From: Rhodospirillaceae bacterium
Lineage (GTDB): Bacteria; Pseudomonadota; Alphaproteobacteria; SP197
Assembly: GCA_018700655.1 (NCBI GenBank)
Contig: JABIUG010000478.1
Span: 1-6,543, forward strand
Direction: 5' to 3'
Length of the DNA: 6,543 nt
In this document: positions 1 through 6,334 of the stretch, piece after piece
Position numbering within the stretch: position 1 is the first letter of the stretch
Layout: every line of letters starts with the position of its first letter
The notes under the pieces: generated by a model
The model's database searches: none
Seen by the model: only the letters and a program-made list of their open reading frames with translations
What the model was told of the DNA's origin: nothing
Translations under genes and position numbers: made by a program

Positions 1-34
1 CAAGGGGGGAGGGAAAACGTTGCGCCACGCCTCC

Positions 35-490
35 TCAGAGCAGGAGCGAATAGGCGCTTTCGTGTTTGAGCAGGGCGACCTTCATTTCGACGCCGCCAAA
101 ACCTGAAAATCCGCCCAGACTGTCTGCGCCCACAACCCGGTGGCAGGGAATGATCACCGGGATCGGATTGGCGCCGCAGGCCTGACCGACGGGTTGCGCC
201 GGGACGCCGAGCTCGTTGGCGATCTCGCCATAGGTCCGGGTCTGGCCCTTGGGGATCGCCAGCATGGCGGCATAGACCTGTTGCTGGAATTCGGAGCCCG
301 CGGGCGCCAGCGGAAGGTCGAAGACTTCGCGCTCCCCGGCAAATTAGTCTTCGAGCTGTTTCAGGCCTTCATCGAGCAAAGCCGTGCGCTCACCCTCATC
401 CTGGGCATGCCAGAGGAGTTGGGTGATCACGCCATCTTCTTCGACCAGGCCAAGCCTGCCGATCGGGGTTTCGAGCGAGCCGATGTTCAT
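35..490 (-). pseudogene. ogt: Methylated-DNA--[protein]-cysteine S-methyltransferase, interrupted by an in-frame stop
   Basis: This encodes O6-alkylguanine-DNA alkyltransferase, which moves a methyl group from O6-methylguanine onto its own cysteine in a suicide repair reaction. The N-terminal part runs from ATG 488-490 (MNIGSLETPIGRLGLVEEDG, the usual family start) to a TAA at 344-346 (codon 49). The same frame continues without shift through FAGEREVFDLPLAPAG, the helix-turn-helix region (TRTYGEIANELG) and the active-site motif IPCHRVV, whose Cys is codon 116 of the restored frame. It ends at TGA 35-37. Restored length is about 151 residues, a compact but complete member. The nonsense codon falls where relatives usually have Tyr in a Q-L-x-x-Y-F-A-G motif, so a single change from TAC or TAT explains it. 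The C-terminal half could restart at ATG 263-265 but would lack residues before the DNA-binding domain, so activity is doubtful. It lies 7 nt after the upstream ThDP enzyme and is probably co-transcribed. An in-frame ATG at 532 lies inside that upstream gene and is less likely as the start. Confidence 0.88.
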
Positions 491-497
491 GGTCCGA

Positions 498-2177
498 TCA
501 ATCGCCGCGGGTTGCTTCGTGGTGGGCAACAAAATGCGGCGCGTAGTCGTGTTTTTCGATCACGACATCGACCAGATAAGGCACACCACGCGCATTGGCG
601 TCAAGCGCGCGCGTCAACGCGGGCTCGACATCGGCAGGGTCCTCGACCCGTTCGGCCTCGCAACCCTGCGCCCGGGCGATCGCCACCAGATCGGCCGGCA
701 CCGCGAAATCGGTCGCGACATGGTGCCGGTTGGTCAACACCTGGGCGAACTGGGGCCAGCCGAACGCCTGGTTGTTGAGCACCAGCCATGTCACGCCGCA
801 CTTCTGCTCGGCAGCGGTGGCAAACTCCATCATCGCCATCTGGGCTGCACCGTCACCGCTGACACACACGACCTGTTTCTCCGGCCGCGCCAGCTTGGCG
901 CCGACCGTGCCGATGATACCCATGCCCATGGCGGTCTGTTCGCCCATGGGAATGTCATCGCCGGCATCAAGCACGCGGTAATAGGGCCAATAATAGGACC
1001 ACAGGTCAGCCCCGCCGTTTTCGTGCACCATGATCGTGTCCTTGCCGAAGACACGGTTTATTGCGGCAACGGCATGACGCGCCCTGATCGGCGTGTGGTG
1101 TTCGAAGGCATCAGCCTCAACCCAGGCGACATAATCTGTCTGTGCCGCCGAAATGGCATCGCAACGCCGAGAGGCTTCTGCTGCATCGACCGACACGGCA
1201 GCGATCAGGTCATCGAGTGCAAGCGAGGCATCACCGACCATCGCTGCAGCGGGGCGCTGGTTGAGGGCGATGGCATGCGGATCGATATCGATCTGCACGA
1301 GGCGAGCGCCTTCGGGCCAGTAACGCCAGCCGCCAGTCGAGAAATCCTCCAGGCGGCTACCGATCGAAACCATCAGATCGGCGCCATCGAAGTAATCCTT
1401 GCCGGCCTTCGTGAAATAAAGACCGGTCTGGCCCAGACAGAGCGGATGGTCCTCGGCAACCACGCTACGTCCGCCCGGCGTAGTCATGATTGCAGCACCC
1501 GTACGCTCGGCTAGCGCCATGACGGCAGCACCCGCGCCGGAAGAATAGGCGCCGCTGCCACACCACAGGATGGGCTGCCTGGCGGTCGACAGCAGTGCCG
1601 CCGCCTGCTCGACATCGGTCGGATCGGGTCTGCTGCGCCGAGGTTGTTCGGCAGGCACATAAGGAGGGATTTGGGCAAGCGCCAAACCGATGTCCGATGG
1701 CACATCGATAAAGACCGGCCCCGGCCGGCCGGACATGGCAACCTGGAAGGCACGCGCCATGACCCATGATGTCGTTGCGGGATCGACAATCCGCGTCGCC
1801 CACTTGGTCACCGGGCGCATCAGCGCGACGGAATCCAGCTCCTGAAAGGCGCCCTGCCCGTCCTGCCCCATCGGTACACCGTTCGAGAGACAGATCACCG
1901 GCAGCGAGGCTGAGTGCGCCTCCAGCATGCCGGTTGTCATGTTGGTGATGCCCGGTCCCGGATTGCCGAATGCGACCTGCGGCTGGCCTGTGATGCGTGC
2001 GGCGGCATAGGCGCAAGCCACACCGGAATGCTCGTGGCGGGTCAGGACAATCGGAATATCGGTCGCCTCGGCGATATCAGCGACAAGATGGAGCGGGTTG
2101 CCCGGCATTCCGAAGATCCGGGAGACACCTTCTGCGGCAAGCGCTTCGGCGATCACACGCCATGGAGTCTTTTGCAT
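498..2177 (-). CDS. Thiamine-diphosphate-dependent enzyme, acetolactate synthase / benzoylformate decarboxylase superfamily
   Basis: This is a 559-residue cytosolic ThDP enzyme of the group that includes acetolactate synthase large subunit, benzoylformate decarboxylase and related 2-oxo-acid lyases. The three expected domains are present. The N-terminal pyrimidine-binding domain has IFGMPGN at 21-27, the cofactor-activating Glu49 in RHEHSG, and GAFQELD as in acetolactate synthases. A central domain follows (around ILWCGSGAYSSGAG). The C-terminal pyrophosphate-binding domain has GDG at 441-443 and NN at 468-469, 24 residues apart, which is the ThDP/Mg motif. The start was set at ATG 2175-2177 (MQKTPWRVIAEALAAEG) because relatives begin just before this helix and a GGGA lies 8-9 nt upstream. 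An in-frame ATG at 2216 would add 13 residues and cannot be excluded. No small regulatory subunit gene is adjacent, so a biosynthetic IlvB role is not supported and the substrate is unknown. It is divergent from the ureohydrolase, and ogt follows 7 nt downstream. Confidence 0.85.
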   Translation of the reverse strand: MQKTPWRVIAEALAAEGVSRIFGMPGNPLHLVADIAEATDIPIVLTRHEHSGVACAYAAARITGQPQVAFGNPGPGITNMTTGMLEAHSASLPVICLSNGVPMGQDGQGAFQELDSVALMRPVTKWATRIVDPATTSWVMARAFQVAMSGRPGPVFIDVPSDIGLALAQIPPYVPAEQPRRSRPDPTDVEQAAALLSTARQPILWCGSGAYSSGAGAAVMALAERTGAAIMTTPGGRSVVAEDHPLCLGQTGLYFTKAGKDYFDGADLMVSIGSRLEDFSTGGWRYWPEGARLVQIDIDPHAIALNQRPAAAMVGDASLALDDLIAAVSVDAAEASRRCDAISAAQTDYVAWVEADAFEHHTPIRARHAVAAINRVFGKDTIMVHENGGADLWSYYWPYYRVLDAGDDIPMGEQTAMGMGIIGTVGAKLARPEKQVVCVSGDGAAQMAMMEFATAAEQKCGVTWLVLNNQAFGWPQFAQVLTNRHHVATDFAVPADLVAIARAQGCEAERVEDPADVEPALTRALDANARGVPYLVDVVIEKHDYAPHFVAHHEATRGD

Positions 2178-2375
2178 CGGGGCGTTCCCATCTTCTAAAG
2201 GGCCGTGGAACTCCAATGTTAGACCCCGTCATCGCGCCAGGGAAACAGCAACGGTCCCGGGCCGGCAAGAATCCGCCGTGGACAAACCGCCAACAGACCG
2301 CAATCCATTGCCTTCCAGTGGTTCCTTTGCGTGAAATCCGGCCCTATCCTGCTGGTCCAATTTTAGGAGTAGAAA
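2178..2375. promoter_or_regulatory. Divergent intergenic region between the ThDP enzyme and the ureohydrolase
   Basis: About 198 bp separate the two divergent starts, so both promoters must lie here. On the plus strand a clear Shine-Dalgarno AGGAG (2365-2369) sits 6 nt before the ureohydrolase ATG. On the minus strand a GGGA precedes the chosen ATG of the ThDP enzyme. No convincing -35/-10 pair, long palindromic operator or riboswitch fold could be recognised. Shared regulation of the two genes is inference from the geometry alone. Confidence 0.4.
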
Positions 2376-3560
2376 ATGCCCGACCCCAAAACCGGCGAGC
2401 TCAGAGGCAACCGGAACCTGAAACGTCTGCGCAAGGTGTCCCAGACCAAACAGGAAGAAGAAATTGCCCGCGGGCTGGAACTGGGGCTGGAGGCTGCACC
2501 TTCGATCCACGACCGCTCGATCTCGCTTTTCAGTCGTGGCCATCTGCCCGCTTTTGCCGGGATCAACACCTTCATGAAGGCGCCCTATTGCGAGGACATC
2601 CGCAATGTCGGCAACTATGAGGCAGCCTTTCTGGGCGTCCCTTTCGACACCGGAACGACCTATCGACCCGGCACCCGTTTCGGGCCCCAGGCGGTTCGTC
2701 GCATCTCGGCCGTCTATGACGGTTATTCGGTCGATGGCGGGGTTGATCTGCCCGAAGAGCTCGACATCTGCGATGCCGGCGATGTCTTTGTTATTCCAGG
2801 CAACATCGAGAAGACCTTCGATCAGGTCTCGATGGCGGTCTCGCACATCTACACATCAGGCGCGTTTCCGATCCTGATGGGCGGCGATCACAGCCTCGGC
2901 TATCCCAACGTTCGCGGCATCGCGCCCCATATCGACGGCAATGTCGGGATCATTCATTTCGACCGTCATATCGACATGGCCGACATGGATATGGACGAAC
3001 GCATGCACACGACGCCCTGGTACTGGACGTCGCACAACCACGAAAGCGTCGACAAGAGCGCCTCGCATCACTCACACAGCCACATGCATGATGTCGGGCT
3101 CGACAACTGCCCGCCCAAGAACCTGGTGCAGATCGGCATCGGCGGCTGGTACGGCTCGCGGCGCGGCTCGGAAGTCGCTAACGAGCGCGGCACCAGCGTC
3201 ATCACGATGACCGACTTCGAGGAAATGGGTGTCGCCAAATGCGCCGAGATGGCGCTGGAACTGGCCTGGAAAGATGCCAAGGCGGTTTACCTGAGCTTCG
3301 ATATCGACTCGATCGACCCGGGCTTCGCGCCCGGCACCGGCACGCCGGAACCCGGCGGGTTCACGCCGCGCGAAGCCCTGGAAATGGTCCGTCTGATATC
3401 GCGCGAGGGCCTTTGCGGCATGGAAGTTGTCGAGGTCTCGCCGCCCTATGACGTCAACGACAACACCGCACAGCTTGCTTGCCGTGTCGTGCTCGATGCG
3501 CTGGGCACCATGGTCGTCGAAGGCAAGATCGGCCACCGCGACAAGGTGATGTCCGACTGA
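2376..3560 (+). CDS. Long-form ureohydrolase (agmatinase/arginase family), guanidine hydrolase (GdmH)-like, with His-rich insertion
   Basis: This is a 394-residue binuclear-metal hydrolase of the arginase/agmatinase family, which hydrolyses guanidino groups to release urea. The metal-ligand motifs are present: GGDHS (His172), DRHID (Asp196, His198, Asp200) and SFDIDSIDP (Asp309, Asp311). PGTGTPEPGGFTPRE and MEVVEVSPPYD follow in the usual order. An N-terminal extension of about 80 residues contains DRSISLFSRGHLPAFAGINT. With TTYRPGTRFGPQ, DMDERMHTTPW and KNLVQIGIGGW, it matches my recollection of the long subgroup typified by the Ni-dependent guanidine hydrolase (GdmH, Sll1077 of Synechocystis) rather than short agmatinases. 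Guanidine to urea plus ammonia is therefore the leading guess; agmatine or a guanidino acid remain possible. Residues 218-245 form an apparent insertion with a run of histidines (HHSHSHMH, 231-238) that may bind metal. No HypA/HypB-type nickel chaperone genes are in the window. AGGAG 6 nt upstream fixes the start. The gene faces the DoeB-like gene with a 12-nt gap. Confidence 0.85.
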   Translation: MPDPKTGELRGNRNLKRLRKVSQTKQEEEIARGLELGLEAAPSIHDRSISLFSRGHLPAFAGINTFMKAPYCEDIRNVGNYEAAFLGVPFDTGTTYRPGTRFGPQAVRRISAVYDGYSVDGGVDLPEELDICDAGDVFVIPGNIEKTFDQVSMAVSHIYTSGAFPILMGGDHSLGYPNVRGIAPHIDGNVGIIHFDRHIDMADMDMDERMHTTPWYWTSHNHESVDKSASHHSHSHMHDVGLDNCPPKNLVQIGIGGWYGSRRGSEVANERGTSVITMTDFEEMGVAKCAEMALELAWKDAKAVYLSFDIDSIDPGFAPGTGTPEPGGFTPREALEMVRLISREGLCGMEVVEVSPPYDVNDNTAQLACRVVLDALGTMVVEGKIGHRDKVMSD

Positions 3561-3572
3561 ACCTGCGTCGTT

Positions 3573-4622
3573 CTACCTGCTTGGGCGATCCAGTGCGGAT
3601 CGCTCAAGCGTGTCGCAGATCATCAGGAGGTGGTCACCGGGCCGAACCAGCGGGTTGCGCCGTCTGACGGCGACGATGCCGGCGCGTGGCGTCACGTGGC
3701 GTTCCGGCGCTGCGCCAAAGACATGAACGTTGTGGATGGTGACCGCCGGAACATCTTCTTCGACGGTGCTTCCCAGCGTCAGGTGCGTTTCCGCCAGACC
3801 GTGACAGGCCGAAGTGATGTGATCCGTACCAGCTGCGAGGTCGAGGAAACAGGTTTCACCGTCGCACTTTTTGCCGCCGAGACGTTGTTGCACGGCCTCC
3901 GAGATCAGCCCCGCACCAGCCAGGATGCCGAGGCAACCCTGCCAGCCGTTTTCAAACGAGCTCGCCGTGAACGTCCCCATGCCGCCCAGTTCACACGATA
4001 GAAACCGTGTGCCCTGATTGTAGGCCGCCGTGTCTAAATCACCGGAATAGGGCCCGCCGATCGGGCAGACCATGGTGAAGGGCGCGCCGAAGCTTTCGGC
4101 CAGCGCCAGGTTCGCGGCGTTGAGGTCGTCGTTGTCGCCCCAGCACAGAAACGCGCAATCGACATATTGGGTCGCGGTACCACCGGAATGAAAATCGAGG
4201 ATCAGGTCGGCCCGGCTGATCAGGTGTTCGTTGACGAAACCGGCGATCGCCTTCGTCGGGCCTTGGTCAATCGCACCAGGAAACGAGCGGTTCATGTTGC
4301 CCTGATCGAGCGGTGAGACCCGCGCCCGATCAAGCATCGCGGGCGTGTTGAGCGCCGGCATCATGATCAGCCGGCCGCTGACATCGCCGGGCTCCAGCAT
4401 CGCCATCAGGCGGTGGAGCACAACCTGGCCTTCGTATTCATCGCCATGGTTGCCGGCAGTGAGAAACACGGTCGGGCCTTCGCCGTTTTTGATCACACCG
4501 ATTGGAACGCGGATCGAACTGAAGGCGTTTTCGTTGTCGGGTTGGTCAAGGTCGATGAACCCGTTGCGTTTGCCGTCGCCATCCAGGTCCAAGGCACTTT
4601 TCGTCGGCCCAAATCTCAACAT
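3573..4622 (-). CDS. Succinylglutamate desuccinylase/aspartoacylase family zinc deacylase, DoeB-like
   Basis: This is a 349-residue zinc-dependent amidohydrolase of the M14-like succinylglutamate desuccinylase/aspartoacylase family. The zinc site is recognisable as GNHGDEYEG (His59, Glu62) and DFHSGG (His145). GNMNRSFPG (Asn111, Arg112) would hold the substrate carboxylate, and Glu211 in CELGGMGT is the probable general base. Overall length and the N-terminal DGDGKRNGFIDL-type segment resemble DoeB, the N-acetyl-L-2,4-diaminobutyrate deacetylase of ectoine degradation. DoeA and the rest of an ectoine pathway are absent here, so the acylated substrate is open. The ATG at 4620-4622 is preceded by AGGGAG (4630-4635) with 7 nt spacing, a strong ribosome site that decides the start. 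The stop (TAG, 3573-3575) converges on the ureohydrolase 12 nt away. nnrS lies 128 bp upstream on the same strand with an inverted repeat between, so co-transcription with nnrS is uncertain. Confidence 0.83.
   Translation of the reverse strand: MLRFGPTKSALDLDGDGKRNGFIDLDQPDNENAFSSIRVPIGVIKNGEGPTVFLTAGNHGDEYEGQVVLHRLMAMLEPGDVSGRLIMMPALNTPAMLDRARVSPLDQGNMNRSFPGAIDQGPTKAIAGFVNEHLISRADLILDFHSGGTATQYVDCAFLCWGDNDDLNAANLALAESFGAPFTMVCPIGGPYSGDLDTAAYNQGTRFLSCELGGMGTFTASSFENGWQGCLGILAGAGLISEAVQQRLGGKKCDGETCFLDLAAGTDHITSACHGLAETHLTLGSTVEEDVPAVTIHNVHVFGAAPERHVTPRAGIVAVRRRNPLVRPGDHLLMICDTLERSALDRPSR
3580..3608. terminator. Hairpin at the convergent gene junction
   Basis: Left arm CTTGGGCGATCC (3580-3591) and right arm GGATCGCTCAAG (3597-3608) pair over 12 bp around a 5-nt loop; the only imperfection is a G-U wobble in plus-strand RNA. 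It starts 20 nt after the ureohydrolase stop and overlaps the last codons of the convergent DoeB-like gene. No T-run follows on either strand, so a classical intrinsic terminator is not proven. The position between converging genes suggests transcription end control or 3' RNA protection. Confidence 0.5.
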
Positions 4623-4703
4623 CGCATCGCTCCCTGCTCTAGAGCCCTATCGGTTCAAGTAACGCGACCTGAATCGTGGATCGTTCTCCAAATCTTTGAA
4701 GAA

Positions 4704-4743
4704 GAGCAGGATCATGGCAGATCGACCTGGCATGATCTTGCTC
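4704..4743. repeat. Inverted repeat between nnrS and the DoeB-like gene
   Basis: GAGCAGGATCATG (4704-4716) and CATGATCTTGCTC (4731-4743) are complementary at 12 of 13 positions around a 14-nt spacer, in which CAG (4718-4720) and CTG (4727-4729) could pair further. The element begins 8 nt past the nnrS stop (minus strand) and lies about 80-120 bp upstream of the DoeB-like start. It could act as an nnrS transcript-end hairpin or as an operator for the downstream gene. No T-run follows on the minus strand. Confidence 0.5.
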
Positions 4744-4750
4744 GGTCGGT

Positions 4751-5904
4751 TTATTCCGATTTGCGCTTGAACGCCAGGAGGGGGCCATAGGCCCAGACAA
4801 AGAGCAGGAAGGCGCCGGACCAAAGAACTGCGGCAAGCCCGATCACTGTCAATCCCCCTGGATCTAGCGGACCGGCAAGGACACGCAAAGCCCCGGACCA
4901 GATGATCATCAGGTAAATCGCGCTGGTCCGGTGGTGGGCCGTCAGCGCCTGACCGCTGTGACCCAGGCTTGCACGGGTCATGACCGCAAGGGTCATGGTG
5001 CTGACCGCACCAACCGACAGAGCGTGGGTCGCCGAAAGCTCCGAAAACGCGGCCAGATCGAGTACGGCAACACCCAAAAGCCCAAGCTCAACAACGAGCC
5101 AGCCATAGCCGGCATGCAGAACCAGGACCAGGGGCTCACGCCAGGTCAGGTATCCGCGCCAGCGCGCCAGACGAATGCCATGAGCGGCAAAGGCGGCCAA
5201 CAGCAGATAGCCGGTGACGGCGTCATGGATACCCAACACCCAGGCAATCAGTGCAACCACCAGCAGGATCAGGCAGGCCTTGTCGTAGAAACCAAAGGGC
5301 GCAGGCAGTCGTTTCGATCCCTGCTTGGCGAGCCAGTTGCGCGTGAAGCTGGGAACCACCCGCCCACCGACCAGCGCGATCATCAGCGCTGCCGTCGCGA
5401 GCCCGGCACGTTCGGCCTGAACCTGATCGGCCCCAGATGAAAGAGAAGGTTCGAGGCCGCCAACAGGGTCACCAGCAGGCAGATCGGCGCGTTACGCCAG
5501 TTCTTGCCTGCCAGTACTTCGCGCCAGGCAAGCGCGGCCACGGCAATCAGAAATGACACGTCGACGGTGACCGCGAGCCAGCCCTGGACGGGCAAGAACC
5601 AGATGAAACGACCGCACAGCCAAAGCAAGACAAGGCAACCCAGCGGCCATCCGCGCAGCGGCAAGCGCCCGGTCCAGTTCGGAATGGCGGTAAACAGGAA
5701 ACCAGCGAGCACCGCGGCGAGATAACCAAACAGCATCTCGTGGACGTGCCACGACAGCATATCGAGGTTCGACAACTCTCCCAGATGCCCCGTGAGCATC
5801 ACCAGCCATAGCAGGATCACGATCGCAGCCTGAATCCCGGCCAGCAGAAAGAACGGCCGGAACGGATCGGACAGCACGGCTCCGAAGCTTTTGTTCTCAG
5901 GCAT
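4751..5904 (-). pseudogene. nnrS: NnrS family heme-copper membrane protein, split by a one-base frameshift
   Basis: NnrS is a polytopic inner-membrane heme- and copper-containing protein linked to nitric oxide metabolism and tolerance, usually expressed with denitrification genes. The N-terminal half (ATG 5902-5904) shows SDPFRPFFLLAG, the hallmark WHVHEMLFGYLAAVLAGFL with His53 and His55, and TAIPNWTGR. The C-terminal half, in another frame and ending at TAA 4751-4753, has GGRVVPSFTRNWLA and HALSVGAVSTMTLAVMTRAS, also hallmarks. The frames break at CCCC 5431-5434: one extra C gives ...NLLFHLGADQVQAERAG... running straight into the second half and a normal 384-residue protein. As written, the first frame dies with TGA at 5383-5385 and the second can only start internally at ATG 5381-5383. 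GAGGAA (5915-5920) lies 10 nt before the chosen start. ATGs at 5940 and 6015 are in frame but lack family-like sequence. Several hydrophobic segments fill both halves. Homopolymer sequencing error, true decay or -1 slippage on GGGG are all possible. Confidence 0.9.
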
Positions 5905-5973
5905 TTCAGAGAGGTTCCTCACTGGCCAGCAGTCGGCCATTAACCGGCACGGTTTTTCACACAGGACCAAGGG

Positions 5974-5979
5974 ATCATT
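5974..5979 (-). promoter_or_regulatory. Possible -10 element for nnrS
   Basis: On the minus strand this reads AATGAT, 4 of 6 matches to TATAAT. It lies where a -10 is expected if a regulator bound at the FNR-like box centred at 6008.5 acts at -41.5, giving a start near 5967 and a leader of about 60 nt. Weak on its own. Confidence 0.25.
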
Positions 5980-6001
5980 CCAGAAAGATTCTCCAGCGTG
6001 T

Positions 6002-6015
6002 TTGATCTGCCGCAA
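6002..6015. promoter_or_regulatory. Candidate FNR/NnrR-type binding site
   Basis: TTGAT-CTGC-CGCAA matches the TTGAT-N4-ATCAA palindrome of CRP/FNR-family regulators at 8 of 10 positions, with one perfect half. Regulators of this family (FNR, NnrR, Dnr) are known to control nnrS and nitric oxide reductase genes. The site lies about 100 bp before the nnrS start and 71 bp before the divergent small membrane protein gene. Geometry favours control of nnrS. The second half-site is imperfect, so this is a candidate only. Confidence 0.4.
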
Positions 6016-6086
6016 ACAAGCCTGCGCCGGTTGGTGTTCTACTCAATTCGCTAGCAGGCTTATTAACGTCCATGGGGAGGATCGAC

Positions 6087-6254
6087 ATGGCGGACGACGG
6101 TCAAGACAAGGACGACGAAATCGAACGCATCCCCTCGATGCAACAGCTTCTCGACAATCCATTTTTGCTGCTTTTCCTAGGCGTGGTCGTACCCGCCGTC
6201 TTCTACCTTGTGTGGGGGATTATGGAAGTGGCCAACATCCCAATGTCCCCGTGA
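6087..6254 (+). CDS. Small single-pass membrane protein, 55 residues, function unknown
   Basis: The start ATG at 6087-6089 follows a strong GGGGAGG (6074-6080) by 6 nt; an upstream in-frame ATG at 6072 overlaps that ribosome site and is unlikely. The protein has an acidic soluble N-terminus (DDGQDKDDEIE, 3-13), a short linker, and one hydrophobic span at about 26-46 (FLLLFLGVVVPAVFYLVWGI) containing a central Pro36. It ends ANIPMSP. I do not recognise a named family. It is divergent from nnrS and is followed 12 nt later by the start of a truncated gene with its own GGAGG, so it is the first gene of a probable operon. If that second gene is an oxidase subunit II, this could be a small accessory subunit of a heme-copper oxidase or nitric oxide reductase, which is inference. 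Confidence 0.65.
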   Translation: MADDGQDKDDEIERIPSMQQLLDNPFLLLFLGVVVPAVFYLVWGIMEVANIPMSP

Positions 6255-6266
6255 TCGGAGGTCATC

Positions 6267-6305
6267 ATGGCCATTTCACCTCCTGAACAACGAATCTGGT
6301 GGAAC
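6267..6305 (+). pseudogene. 5' remnant of a gene cut by an IS; possibly heme-copper oxidase subunit II
   Basis: An ATG at 6267-6269 is preceded by a clear GGAGG (6257-6261) with 5 nt spacing and lies 12 nt after the stop of the small membrane protein. It reads MAISPPEQRIWWN before sequence that appears to belong to an insertion sequence end; reading on, the frame stops at TAA 6336-6338. The PPEQRIWWN start resembles, from memory, the N-terminus of cytochrome c oxidase subunit II-like proteins of some Rhodospirillales, where the next residues lead into the first membrane helix. Thirteen residues are too few for firm identification. The good ribosome site and operon position make a real, interrupted gene likely; its identity is uncertain. 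Confidence 0.5.
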
Positions 6306-6334
6306 TGGCCTGCCCCGATGAGGTGGTCCACCTT

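Noticed and set aside
180..200. Gln in place of the usual arginine finger (AQPVGQA instead of ARAVG) in Ogt as a sign of decay
   Set aside because: From memory, alphaproteobacterial Ogt proteins often have Gln here, so it is not evidence of damage.
384..1514. Long plus-strand open frame (376 codons) opposite the ThDP enzyme
   Set aside because: It is antisense to a gene with clear ThDP motifs, has no recognisable family features, and is explained by GC-rich codon use in the true gene.
2217..2375. Possible guanidine riboswitch before the ureohydrolase
   Set aside because: I looked for ykkC, mini-ykkC (paired hairpins with ACGR loops) and guanidine-III folds and found none; the leader has no convincing stem pair.
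2229..2846. Minus-strand open frame over the ureohydrolase start and upstream region
   Set aside because: It overlaps a well-supported gene with strong motifs and a good ribosome site, and its own product has no recognisable motif.
3561..3620. Intrinsic terminator with T-run after the ureohydrolase
   Set aside because: The hairpin is real but no run of T follows on either strand, so a classical terminator is not claimed as certain.
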